Positions 26,777 to 39,700 of a DNA stretch of 64,000 nucleotides are shown one piece after another (position 1 is the stretch's first letter; each line of letters opens with the position of its first letter). Origin of the DNA: Cyanophora paradoxa (lineage: Eukaryota; Glaucocystophyceae; Cyanophorales; Cyanophoraceae). Where the stretch lies: positions 62,001-126,000 of the forward strand of contig QPMI01000160.1 of NCBI GenBank assembly GCA_004431415.1, given 5' to 3'. The position numbers and the translations under genes were made by a program. The notes under the pieces were generated by a model. The model was not told where the DNA came from and did no database searches. It worked only from the letters and a program-made list of their open reading frames with translations.

Positions 26777-27795
26777 TTGCGCACTCCGGATCCGACAGCG
26801 GTTTCGTAAACGAGCAGAGGCCCTGCGTGCAGCCGGAGGTCAGAGTGCCAGTGCAGTTGCGAGCGGTTGCGACGCCGACACTGGCGGGAAATGGACGCAC
26901 GAACGACCCCTCGCCCTTTTCGGCCGCCCGATTGTCCGCTGGGCGGATCGCGGCGTCGTACCGTGGCGTCCCGTCCCGTTCGTCCTGTGAGCAATTCATC
27001 CTTTTAACACAGAAATATTTGAGCGCCGCGGGCCGCCGCGAGATCCGGTCAGACCTCGAAGTGGAGCGGGTAGAGGGCGACGGGAACGGTGACCGGCAGG
27101 GTGCCACGGAAAACCGAGAACTCGGCTTGCGACGCGGGAATGGTCACGCCCTCGATCGTCAGGAAGGACGGGACCTGACTTCGTCTTAGAGCGCGCATTG
27201 ACAGGCGAAGAAAAGAAATTTGTGCCGCGCCTGGATGGCGTAGCTGATTCCGACGGCAAAAGCGAGGCGAGAGACCAGATGGAAATTGACGGAAACATTG
27301 TTCGCCGCGAGGAGCCGGCATTTGGCGCACCGCCAACTGACCCTGCCGCCGCGCGTGAGCGAAGGCGCCGGTCGAGAATGCCCCCGGGAGTCCACGAACA
27401 AGCAGGTGCGGCGTGCTGCGTTGAAGCTCGTCGCCGTGGTCGGGCCTGCCTCGCCATCGAGCGGCCCGATACCGGAAACCCATACGCTGATTCCCGCACG
27501 CCCGTTGAAGCGCGTCGCGTTGGAGGACTTTCCGCTCTGCACCACTTGACACGGGCCTGCATCAAATTAGCCGATTCCGTCAAGTCCCGCACAACCCCAT
27601 TAATTAATAATATTATCGAACCAGCGAAGCCGGCGAAGGATGCAGAGACGTTGAAGGGGCCGGATATGTCGTTGGCCGAGGGCGAGGCGCCAGGCTGCAG
27701 CGTCTGGATGATGTTGTAGTTCGCGACGCTCTGTCGAGGGGGATCCGGATCCGTGTCGTCAGAAATCAGAAATAAGAAATCATCAGAAAAGATGA
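26777..27795 (-). CDS. Host gene exons next to the insertion (copy 2, contiguous with host)
   Basis: Same exons as 22394-23412. Here they continue without a break into the host sequence above 27796, whose minus-strand exons encode a coiled coil and TM segment. The frame runs ...LYPLHFE, intron (about 60 bp, GTCTGACC...CTCACAG), DERDGTPRYDAAIRP...LSDPECA, then meets the viral hairpin. The gene is therefore truncated at its 3' side by the integration; the missing 3' part should lie on the far left side of the provirus, outside the window. Confidence 0.6.
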
Positions 27796-30700
27796 GACGG
27801 AAGATCTAGAGACAATAATTGTGGACGCACGAATTGCAGGATGACGTAGCCGGCGGCAATGATCGCCAGTCCGATTCCGATAATCGTGAATGCCACGCCT
27901 GATTGATCGCGTGTTTAGGGAATATGTATGCGATAATTACCAAAACACACCGAAGATAGTCGTCTGCTTCTCTTCCTCTTCATTAAGCTTGGCCGCTTCT
28001 TTCAGATCAGCTCTCAGCTTCGCTTGAGCGGAAGCGGACAAGTCGTCCGCGCCCGCCAATTTGGCCGCGTTGACCATCTTGGCCTCGAGCTTCTTGAGAG
28101 TAATGTCGATGAGCTTCTTGTACAGCTTGTCCAATTTCGTAATCTGCGCAAGCCCGCCGAGTATTTGTAAGCTGGCAAGTTCGAAGCCGGGCCCAAATTG
28201 AAACAGTCTAGATCTGGCTCACCCGCGCAATGCGGTACTCCTTGAGCTCTTCGCCCGTAAGGTTGAGCTTGCGCTCTGATCTCAAAATTGGAAGCACCTT
28301 ACCCACACACATGTTATACTCTCGGAATTGGAAATGCGCAGAAAACAAAAAAGCACGAGAAGCACAGACCTTCAAGTAACAGCAGATGAGAACTCCAGCC
28401 ATGATAAGCGCAAACCCGACGCACGCCACTAAGAGAGCAAAGATCTGCGCGCGGCGGCCAGCTTCAATGCATGTGCGAAATTCCGAAGTCCGAGAAATTA
28501 AATCGCTCTGCGCACCAGATTCAAGCGCTTCTCTGCGTATTCTTCCGTGCGAATTTCCTGCACCAATCTCACGGTTCTCGCACTTCGAATTCAGAGTTCA
28601 GCACTGGCCATGGCGCCACGCACCGCTCGCGTGATGTTTGCCGTGTTTGTGTCGTAGGTAACGTTCTCGCTGATGAACCGCATTTCCGAGTTCTCGCTGG
28701 AAATCTGCCTGAAGAAATCGCTCGCGCCCGACAGCTTCCGTCCTGACCGCGCGCGCAGCCCGCGCCTCGCGGCGGGCGCGCCGGAGGCCGACGTCGACCC
28801 GCCGTCCAACGCGGCGAGCGCCTCGGCGATCCGCTCGGCGATGAACGCTTTGAAGTCCGTCACGTCCATCGGCTCGGACGTGGCGATCGGGCACAGCTGC
28901 GTCGACGAGCAGGGCGCACAGGCGCTGGAGCCTTCTGCCGCTGCGAACGTGCCGGAAGGGCTGCGCTCGAGAATGAGGTGCGCTCGCTGCTTGAGATGCG
29001 AGACTTTTCGCGCGCGTGCGTGCGCACCAAGGCTCGCAGTAGGGCATGGAATGATTTCGGAACGTTCCCTTCGCGCAAATCTGCGGCAGTGCACGGTCAA
29101 GCGGCGCGGCGCGGCGCCTCACACACCGGCGCTCGCTTGCCTCGCAGAAGGTCTGGGACTCGTCCGACTGCGCGAATGAAATGAGCCCCGTCAAAGTTAG
29201 TCTCAAACAGGGGGACATCGAAGCCTGCCAATCGCCTTAATGAGCGCACCACGTATCCTACCAAGCTGCAAAATGTTAGGAATGCGTCAATGATCATCGG
29301 ATATTTGGAAGAAGCAGTACGGTGTAAGAGAAGTACACATGCGCACCAGTCCGTGCATCCCGTAGACCCGGCTTGAGAGATGGTGTTGATCGCGCAAGGA
29401 AGGCACTCCTCGCTGCTGGCCGGCAGGAACTTCGACGGCGGGCACGGGACGCACTGCCTGCGGCCCTCGTCCGCGACTGCGCCCGCCGGGCAGCGCCTAC
29501 AGCTTGAGTCTGCACACAAAGAAAACCGGTCTGAGGCACCACACGAAGCGAGCTCGAGTGTCGGGGCGCGCACCGCCGGCGGACGAGATGGTGAGCGGCG
29601 GGCACGGGACGCAGAAGCCGCCACTAGGGAACGTTCCGGCAGCGCAATCTGCAGCCCGGGTACGTATATTGGCAAAATTTTATTTCGAACGGCGGAAGAG
29701 AACTGAGCGATGGTCCCACCCTCGCATTCGGCGCGATCGTCCCGTGGCACCTTCCCCTCCGGACTGCCGTGGCGGATCCCACCATAAGATCCGGATCCGG
29801 AGCGCTTGCGGCACATATAAACGCGCTCAACGCACCAGCGCTCGCACTCGCCGGTGCCAGACGATCGTGCGACAGTGCCGGGGGCGCAAGGAAGGCAGCC
29901 TGTGCTGTTTGCATCTAGCTTCGACCTGTAGAAGCCCTGCGAAAAATCAAATCAAACCGGAAGTCCGGCAGGTAGCGTAATGCAAGGGACGAACGAGGGG
30001 GCAAGGCTCGCAGACTCGGCGGTTCAAGGATGCCGTGTACCCCGGCTCACAAGGGCTGCACTTGAACGCAGTGCCCGGGTCGGGCGCAATGCTGTTCTCT
30101 GGGCACTGCGCGCGCATCCGGGCCCATATATGCATCCATTTCAAGGTCAGATCGAGCAGCGACAACGGCACGACACGAGGCGACGGGCCGGGTCGCGGGG
30201 GCGGGACGCACGCGAACGCAGGTCTGCGTCCCCTCTGGCATGAAGGTGCCTGCGGCGCACTGGATGCATTCGAGGGCGTCCTCAGACGCTAAGGACCCCG
30301 GGTCGCAGCGGCGACACGCCGCGGAGCCTTCTGGTGCCCAGGTCCCCCGCCTGCACGTGAGGCACGCGCTGGCGTTCGCGGGGCGCGCCGTGCCCCTTGG
30401 GCACGGGGAGCACGACTGGCTGTCGACGGCCGCCTCGTAGCCCTCCGGGCACGGCTCGCACTGGGCCCGCCCCGGCACCGACGCGATGGTGTTCGAAGGG
30501 CACGCGACGCACTGGTCTTCCAGCTGGAAGCTCCCGGCGCGGCAGTCGACGCAATCCGAGCGAATCGCCGAGGGGACCTTCCCGGTGCCGCACACCTCGT
30601 AGGCCGAAGCGCCCTGCTGGGCCACCGCGCGGGTCGGGACGAGCGTGCATTGGAACATGGTCTCAGAGCGGTAGGTCCCGAAGGGACAAGGGATGCACGA

Positions 30701-33700
30701 CTGCTGGTCGGCTGATGAGACGTGGCCTGGGCTGCACGGAATGCACGCGGGCGTTCCGGCCAGCGGCGCGATAAAGTTCAGCGGGCACGGGAAGCAACCG
30801 TCCCCGAGTTGGTAAAAGCCTTCGATATGAAATAAACGATCAGGCACAGCAAGAGCGGTGGCCGATGTTTAACTTGTCTCGCGCACCGCCGGGGCAAGCC
30901 GTGCACGTCGCCTTCGTTCCGTCTGGAACGTAGCCTGGCTCGCAAATCGAGAAATTCGCGGATCCAACCAACGCGACGGCTCGCCCGGGCACTCGCTCGC
31001 AAGCTTCCATCGCTCCGCGCCGGTACGTGCCTGGCAAATCCGGAGCCGAAGTGGAGCGGATTCGGAGCCCGAACGGAGACGATAGAAGGATTAATATTGT
31101 TTAAATTTGGCCCCACACACCTGCGGGGCAGTCGAAGCACAGTCGCTGGTCCGCCGACGCATACTGGCCGTCGGGACACGCGGTGCAGTTCGAGGACCCT
31201 TCGAAGGGCGCGATCGAGTTCTGCTTGCAGGGAACACATTCGCCTGGCCGCTCATACTCCGCCGTGCCGCCTCGGCACGGCTGACACGCCTGGCGATCAT
31301 GGGGGCGTCAGGCGCCGAAAATACAAAAGCGTCGGGAGATAGGAAAAGATCTAGAAGACCTTCCGGTCAGTTGTAGACACGGAGCCCGGGCCGCATTGAA
31401 CGCATCCCCGGCCGTCGGGAGACGCGAAATCTGCACGTGCATGCATCGTCAAACGCGGACGCAGAACGCAAAAGTACACAGGGTTCAAGGGCGCGCCTTG
31501 CTCGCACTGGACACAAAACGATTCGTTGGCAGGCGCTCCAAATCCCGGCCTGCAGAAAGTGCAGCCGTCTTGCTTGTCTGTCGGGATTTGACCCTGAACC
31601 CCCCCGTACAGGTCAGCAAAGCCTTTGAGCCATGGCTAGCGCTAGCGGGCACGTTTTACATACCAGCGGACATCGGAGGCAGTCGCCAAAGTGGCCTTTG
31701 TCGGACCAGGTCCCCGGGGAACACGGCTCGCACGGTCTGAGTCTGTCGGGCTGGTGCCATCCAGCCTCACTTCATGGGTGCAAATGTGAGCTACAAGAGA
31801 TGCAGCACAATAGAATGATTAGATGTTTACCACTGCGCGCAATTAGAGAGGTCCGGCGTTGGATACGACCCGTCTGGACCTGTATAGCGCACAGGAACGT
31901 TGAGCATTGGCTCGCTTCGCGCGTGCGAACTTCGAAATTGAACTGAAATTAAAGGCGACGCACAGCTCGAGCAGGCGTCGACCGCCCCGCCCATGCTGTA
32001 CTGATTCGGCGGACACGAGGCGCAGGCGAAGAGTGGTTCTCTTTGCAGGAACGTGCCCGTGGGGCACGGAACACACTGGAATGTCCACTTTGCCTGGTAC
32101 CGGCATTCGAAATCGAGCGGTTACGTGATATTAAGTGTCGCTTCAATTAGAGAGAGAGAAAGTGGGGGGGCGCTTCCAGGATCGCAACATACCGACGGTG
32201 TGAACAGGTTCGCAGGGCAGGGGCTACAGGGGTCGCCTGGGTTCATGGAGTACGTGTTCTGGGGGCAATCTGAGCGGCGAGAAAGCGTCTGAGCACGACC
32301 GCCGACGTCCATCGATGATGACGAGGAGGCGATCGCGATAACGGCCTAGCTATAGCAGCGGCACCGTAGCAGGAGGATGATCCGTTGCCCGAGTAGGTTC
32401 CGGCCTCGCACGCGGTGCACTGCGTAGCGCCCGGTCCACTGAACGTTCCTTCCGGGCACCTGCGAGTCGCGGCCCGGCCCGCGGTCAGCACGCACACGTT
32501 CATGCGGTGAGCTGCGGCACAAAAGACGCACAGTGGTGCGTCCTCGTCCAACAGAAGCCCCTCCAGTGGGGAGTACCGCCCTGCGCGCGGCAGAGTTCAT
32601 CGCCAAATCAAACCGCTGTTGCTTATATTACTTGAAGGGCTGGACCTGGGGCCAAGTCGATGCACAGGTCGCTGATTGCCGCGGAGCGGTTGAAAATCGC
32701 CGCCTGCGATCGCGAAGATCTCGGTGAATAAACAAGAGTATTGAAGCTGCAGGGCCCCGTAGCTAGCTATTGATTTAGCTAGCCGCGCGGCTGCATTTGC
32801 ACTTGCCTCCCAGTTCCACCGCTTCCCAGCAGGGCAATGCGCGTGAAGCTTGATCACGTAGGCCGGATCGGAGACAACGAACACCACCTGCGCAGCTCTG
32901 TTATCAGGCAGCCGAGTACACTTCTGAATCAGATGGACAGCGGAAAATTCTCCGTGATTACCCACGGAAGCTCCACAAACGGAATTCGACCACTCGAGTC
33001 GCCCTCGAACATGCGACCGCTCGAGTAGTCGTCCACAGCGAATGCAGACAGAACGTTTGCCTGTATCGTTTCGCTCGCAATCAGCGACTTGGACCGAAGA
33101 ATTTGAAGAGAAGGTGCTGTCCATTGCGCACCGGAAAGTTTTCGGTAACCATCGACATTTGGACGTTGGCAGCGCTGAAATTGCCCTCGAAATCGACGTT
33201 CTGCAGGCGCAGGAGCCGCGCGCTGCGGGCCCGCTCTTTGTCCCGCTTCATACGGCGGCTGGGCACGTAGCCCGGCCGCGTCTCGCGGGCCGAAGCGAAC
33301 GTGAAGGCTCGCGTGTTCGCCTGCGTGTGCACTTCCTGGACGACGCTGCGCGGCCCGGTCGATCGCGGTCGGTCAGACGCGGGAGGCCGCGATCAGGCGC
33401 GGCGAACGCGCACTACAGGGTGCCGTCCTTGTACACCGCCGCGGCCACCGAGGTCCACTCGCGGCGCGTGCCGCGCCAGGCGGCGGTCTTGTATATCTGG
33501 ACGGTGCCGTCGATCGCAGAGGCCACGCTGGCCATGCCGCTCTGGTACGCGGTCATCTTCCGGACCCGCGTGACGCGGTCGCCCGTGACCCAGAAGCTGT
33601 ACTTGCAATTGGGGGGGTCGATCCAGCGCCCTTCGAGGTACCCGTGGCCGTAACCGGCGTGCAGGGGGCGTTCGTTTTGGACCTGCGTGCGGAACGCTCA

Positions 33701-36700
33701 GTACTAGTTTCGGACTCGCTATCAAACAAGGCGATCCCACGCACGATCCAATGATCGGACAGGTCGAGCAGCTCAGAGCGGAGGATCCGCGGCGCCGTGT
33801 GCGAGAAGACCGCTGTGCGGTAGGTCGCCGGCGCGGGGAAGGACACATCGAAGCTCCGCACGCCAACTGGCGAATCGGCAAAGCGCGCGGGATCGACTTC
33901 CCACGTGAACATTGCAATCACGTGCGCCACTTTTCGGACGCCGCAAATTCCCGACAGAAGCGGCACGGAGCACGGCCCGGCCGCAGTGGAGTTCGGGAAG
34001 AAAGGGACACTGAGCGACGTCATCAATCGCGATCGCGAGGGGCGGGCGCGGCGTCGGCTGGCATTTCGTGGCGCACCGAACAACGGCGTGGTGGAGGAGG
34101 GGGCCCCCTTCGGCCACGCGCCCGTCCACGTGCATCGCCTGCACGGACGCGCCCGGCGGGAACGCGTCCGCAAAGAAGGCGCCATCCTTGTGCGGCCATC
34201 TGCGCACGCCAGCCGAGCCAAATGATACACGGAATGAGCTCGAGCTCGAGCTCGAGCGACCTCGCCATATACTAAAATAACATATGAGTAAGGATGATGC
34301 GCACGGAACGCTTGTGAACACAGTCCTCGCGGATGCGGTGTACCCCTGGGGCGCGATCGACGCCAAGTCGAACTTCAGAAGCGCAACTCCCAGTGGCAGC
34401 GAGCAGATCTGGTCGCGAGCGCATGCCATCGATTTAGGAAGTCGTGGGTCGCAACTGGGACCACGCACTTTGAGAACTGGCACAACAGAAGGCCCGCTGT
34501 TCTCACTGAGGGCGGCGAAGGAAGCAAAGAAAGCGACCCCCCGCTGCCAGAACTGGAAGAGCTGTGCAGATGCCGTCATGAGTCGCATTCCACAATTTAA
34601 GAGAAGCTTAAGGTAGGATAAATATAGAGCGCCCTAACCCGGAGCTCCTGGAGCAGAAGCGCGTCGAAGGTGGCCAGTTCGGGGTACGCCCGCCGGAAAT
34701 CGGCGGCGGTCTCGTTTCCCTCGAACGTCCGGTCGCTGGGTTCGGCGTCGTAGAAATCCAGGCAGTTCGTGGCCCCTGCATGGAATAAGTCAGACTTCGG
34801 GAAAGGCGGCGTGGAGCGATCATGAGCTGAGGTTGCACCGTAGAAGAAGTGGCCCCCGAGGGCGACCGACGAGCCCGGGCCGGCACCGGTGCCGGGGCTC
34901 GGGTCGGACCACTCGAAGCCCACCAGCTCGGGCTGGATCCGGAAGTGTCGGGAGCGGTGCACCGCTAGATCCGCGTTGCTTCCCTTCGGCTGCGCATCCG
35001 CGATCCTTAGGTCGGGCTGCGGATCACGAGGCTTTGAATTCGTTCGGAAATTACGCACCGATATCGCAAACATGTTGAAGGATCCGAGAAGTCCGGCCCA
35101 GTTGAATCTGCGCGGCCGACTATCGGTACAAACCTAGCGCGCCGCGCGCCACGCAACGTGGACTGCGCACTCTTCAGCCGGGCTGGCGGAGGAAAGGCCG
35201 GAAACCTGAGGAGCGAAGTTACTTGAGCTTTCCCTTTCGCAGAAGAACTTCTGTCCGAATCGACTTACGGCCTCGTAGAAACTTCGCTCGTAGGTCGCGA
35301 AGAAGTGGCGGAAATCATGGTCCCACGACGCGGCGCGGGCCATAAAATCGTACGGTCTTGCGCTTGCGCACAGGGCCTCCGGCCAGCTCTTTATCGGACC
35401 GTACGGGACAGGTGCGCAGCGGCTGTACGCGTAGGCCGCCCAGCGCTGCGAAGCGTACGTGTAGCAGCCGAAGCCGAAGCAGTCGGATGGGGGGCGCAAA
35501 ACATCCGCGACGACGGGGCCGACGAGGTCCCTCGCCCTTTCGAACGCATGGGAAGTCCACGGCCAATCCGCCTGCAGATTCAAATCATAAGGAAATACAT
35601 CAAATAAAGTAGGCGCAGAGATGGCGATCGCGATCGGTTGCCGCGCCTGGAAAGCGGTGATATTTGATGGGACGAAGCGGGCGTCGCAGTCCTTCGGCGA
35701 CCACTGCGGACCGGAGCGCGCGGGGCGAGTTTCAAGTCAAATTACGAACAGAACTGTCAACACGACGCGAAAGCCTGCCGCTCGCCGGAGTCATAGAAGA
35801 GTAAGCGAACTCAGTGGGCTTCGATTCTCCGAGCAGCTGGGCGCGCGTCTTGTCAAGCAAACGCCTAAAAACATTTGTGAAACTTAGTGCGAGCTCACGT
35901 CCGTAAGCCGCAGGACGGCGGAGCAGCGGTTGCTGTCGAGATCGAAGTCGCAATAGAGGAAGTCGTCCTTCCTCCGCGAGATGAAACCGATGCGATGTGA
36001 GGCGGGGCGCCGCCCCAAGAGGTAGTTGGCCAGAGGTACAGCGAAGACAATCACGTCGCTCTCCTCGGATGCAACTGTGTTGCCTGCGGGGGCGTTAGAA
36101 ACCTGCGCAGCGCCAGCGCGGCAGGGCATGCGACTCGGGTGCACCAACGCGGAGAAACGTGTTGCTCGCGCCCGTGTTGCCCGAAGGCATGAGCGCGCTT
36201 TGCGCTGCAATCGAATTTCCCTGCGCACAGTCAGAGAGTGCTCGGACGGCGTTGTTCGGACGGATCGTGTACCGCAGGGACAGTCACGTCTACAGGGTCC
36301 GACAGAGGGGATGTGAAGTCCCCGCTAGAGCGCGCCGCGACGGAGCAGGACACGTTGTACGGTCCGGCGTACGACATCATGACCTCTGCAGACACGACCG
36401 CGCCCGCCGCGTCTTCGGGCAGCACGGATGCGGAGCCCTTGTAGCCCTCCGGGGGCGCGCCGGGCCCGTGGAAGACGATGTCGAGCGCGGCAATCGCGAA
36501 GCCGTCGGCGAAGCTCGCCGTAATGGAGACGATCGTAGGGTCCATCGCGACCGCAGAGAGGACGAGCGGGGTGGGCACGTCGACGCAAAGGAACCCGTCC
36601 TCCCGGAACCGATTCGCGACGGTCACGTCCCCCACGGGAACGATCCCGGGCACCTCGCCCGAACTGCTAGGCTGCGTCCCGCCCACCTGCAATGCACACG

Positions 36701-39700
36701 TGTGAGCGCGTGAGCGAGCTCGATGTCCGGCGGCGCAATGCATCTTGTAATTAGGACTGTAAACAGGAAGACCGAACCATGCATCCTGTAAAAAGGAACT
36801 CCGCAAGCATCGAATAGCGATTTGGCCAGAGAAAGCGGGCGCTCGACCTCGCGTACGAGAGCCGAACTTCAGCGTCCGTTAGCTCCTTGACGTGCAGTCG
36901 GAATGCTGGGACCGTCGGACAATCGGTAAGCACAACGAAACTCATCGTCGCGCGACATCCATGAAAATACCTCCGATGGTCGTGTCCAGCATGCGCGGAG
37001 CGGAAACCTGTCGGGATACGATTAATTCAAACGCGAAATGCGCCATAAATTACACTGTTTCCCGCAGATCAATCTGCGGTTTCAACATTGCGACAAGGTT
37101 GTGAAAACTCACCACGGAAGAATGCCCGATATACGATCGGGACCTTATAGGAGAGAAGAAATACAGAATCGATCCCGAGGCGACGAGGAGCCCGTTCTTG
37201 TGGGCATGTACGGGGCACCGCCCTGGTCCTGCGGATTCTGGATTTCCAAAGGTGATGACCAGGTGCGTCCAACGCTGGAGGGGCACTCGCGAGGCCGGCG
37301 GCAAGAGCCAGGATGCCTGAAGGTTCCCGTTGTAACGGGACTCGAACTTCATCACAAACACATCGTCTCCCAGGCCCTGGCAGCCGCATTCCGCGAGTTG
37401 GCATGGGCAACTGAGCAAGGCCTGCGAAAACGTGACACGCAGACGTCGCTAGTGAGCTCGAGTGCACACCCGGAGTACGCATTTGCATGGCGCGTCGAGA
37501 TCGATTGATATTTATTTAATTTGTTTATTTCATGGCCGACCTGAGAATCTCCGGTTGCGGGGTCTGCGAGTTCGACCAAACGACTCGAGAAAGGAGGCAT
37601 GGCGTTGGGGTGAATCCAGAACTGCGGGTCGGCAGGAGGTTGCGATGTTATTCCTGCGAAACTGAGTTCGCCAGCGTTAACGCAGCGGGCGCACTTCGAA
37701 AGAGCTCGGGACGCCAAAGAGTTTCGATTCCTTTGCGAAGAAGTCACTCATGTCGATGTAACTCTCAGTGTCCATTGTTCCGATGCGCGCCCCTGATTGC
37801 AAGAGAAGTCAGTTAGCACTAAGGGCACACGGCGGCGGGCGGAGTAGATCACCAGCTTTTGGGGGGGGGCATGCCATACTGATGTCTCCGACGAGTGTGC
37901 CCGCGCGGCCCCAGCCGCTCGAGTCGGGCACGTCCTTGCCCTGATGGCTCCCTCCGATCTGGCCAGGGGCGGGAATCAGCATGCGAGGCGAGATCGAGCG
38001 CTAGCGAGCGCATTGACGGTTCGCGCTCAGCCGCACACTCACCGTGGCCCCACAGCTATCCAGTTTGTAGTGCAGCTCGACAGGTGCATCGGGCTTCTGA
38101 CCCGCAAACGCCTCGCCCACTTGCGCGTCCGTGAGGGCCGCAGAGTATATCCGGAACCCTACCGAGGACAAATTTATCAATGAAGCACGATTGAGTCAAG
38201 CATCGCGACCATGCATATGACCAGAAACGCAGATGCGAGCACCGGCATAATAGATGTCCGATGGGATCTCTGGAACAATGTAGGAGTGGCCAATGAACTG
38301 AGAATGCCTTGATAGCTTCGGCACAGTCGGGGTGCCGCCAACTTTCGAAGTGGTCGTCCGCGTCCCGTTTCGATACATGCGCACTTCGGTGTCGTCGAAA
38401 ACAATGCAGATGTGGTGCCACAATCCGTCCTTGGGAATGGAGCTCTCGTCCCGGAGCCCTACCGCCTCGTAATTAACACCGTTGCTGTCAATCCCGACCA
38501 CAATGGCCAGCCCTGTTGTCGTACTCTGCGTCTGAGCAGACGCAAACGTAAGCTCGAAGGGATACCGTATCTAAAAAACTATTCAAAGACGGCGTACATG
38601 GCAGGGATTTCCCGGCCTGTCTTTAGCTCCGCACCATGCAATAACCTGGGTTTCAAACAATAAATGGATGCCTCCAGCTCTCGCGATCAATAAATTAAAG
38701 AACTGAATCGCACAATCCGTTCGCATGATATGCCACATGAAAAATCTGCGCCGGACAGATCGCTGCATGAGAGACCTTAATGCTTGCTTGGAGGGTCGAT
38801 TTCCCGCAAAATGAAATGTTTCAGAAGTACCAATAATGCGTTCATATGCTGAAAGCGTAACGGAAGCCTGGCTGGGTACTTTCACCCTGCACTCGCTCTT
38901 TCAGAGCGGGCCTCGAAAAGGAGAGGAGCTCGCCTAACGTTTACCATAGCTCAACCGTGAACGGAGTCCCAAGCTCAAACGCGGGGGCACTGATATAACG
39001 ACTGTTTGTGGTGGCAGAGCCCGCGCTAATATCCACAGTGCCGAAGTATGCGCCTTATCGCGGGGAAAGGGTCAGGCTTAGAGGTGCGACCGGGCGTGAT
39101 CAGGATATCCATCAGGCGGGCACCGGCGGCCGGAGCTGGGCAAGCGAGCGAGGGGGCCAGGTCTCCGAACATGGTGCCCGATCGCCCCTTACCCGAGTAA
39201 TCGAACAACTGCAAACCTCTTAGCGTTACACGATCAAAGGAAAGGACTGAACATTGGAATTTCCGGGCACCGTGCCGCCACAGTCAGCGAACGTGTAGTG
39301 TAGCTCCATCGGGGGCTGGTCCCGGGGCACCACTCGGCCGTGCGCGACCTGCACGACCTGGTCCGCCTGCAGCGCGGCCGAGTACACCCGAAAGTCTGCG
39401 GCTCGCGCGTACGGCCGCGCGCACGCATGGTCAGTCCGAAGGTCAAAATGTTAAGCATTGTCCGCAATTCCCGAGTTTCCGCCGTTTCACAAATCACAGC
39501 GCACCCGCTAACTCGAGGCCGGACAAGCTGGTCCCGGACCACCACCCGTGGCCAATGTAGTGCGCCGATCTGGCGACCTTCGGAAGGCTTCCCGATCCCG
39601 CTGCAAGGGCAACGCAGGGGTAAGGGGCGCCGTCTCGGTAGGCGCAGAGTTGGTCCGCCGTGAGAACGAGCGCGACGTGGTGCCATGAGCCGTTCACGGG

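Larger units (their letters stand above)
23444..27795. repeat. 4.35-kb tandem duplication, copy 2
   Basis: Second copy of 19059-23412, two bases shorter. Its right end runs into unique host sequence at 27796, so this copy carries the original element-host continuity on the right side. Confidence 0.95.
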
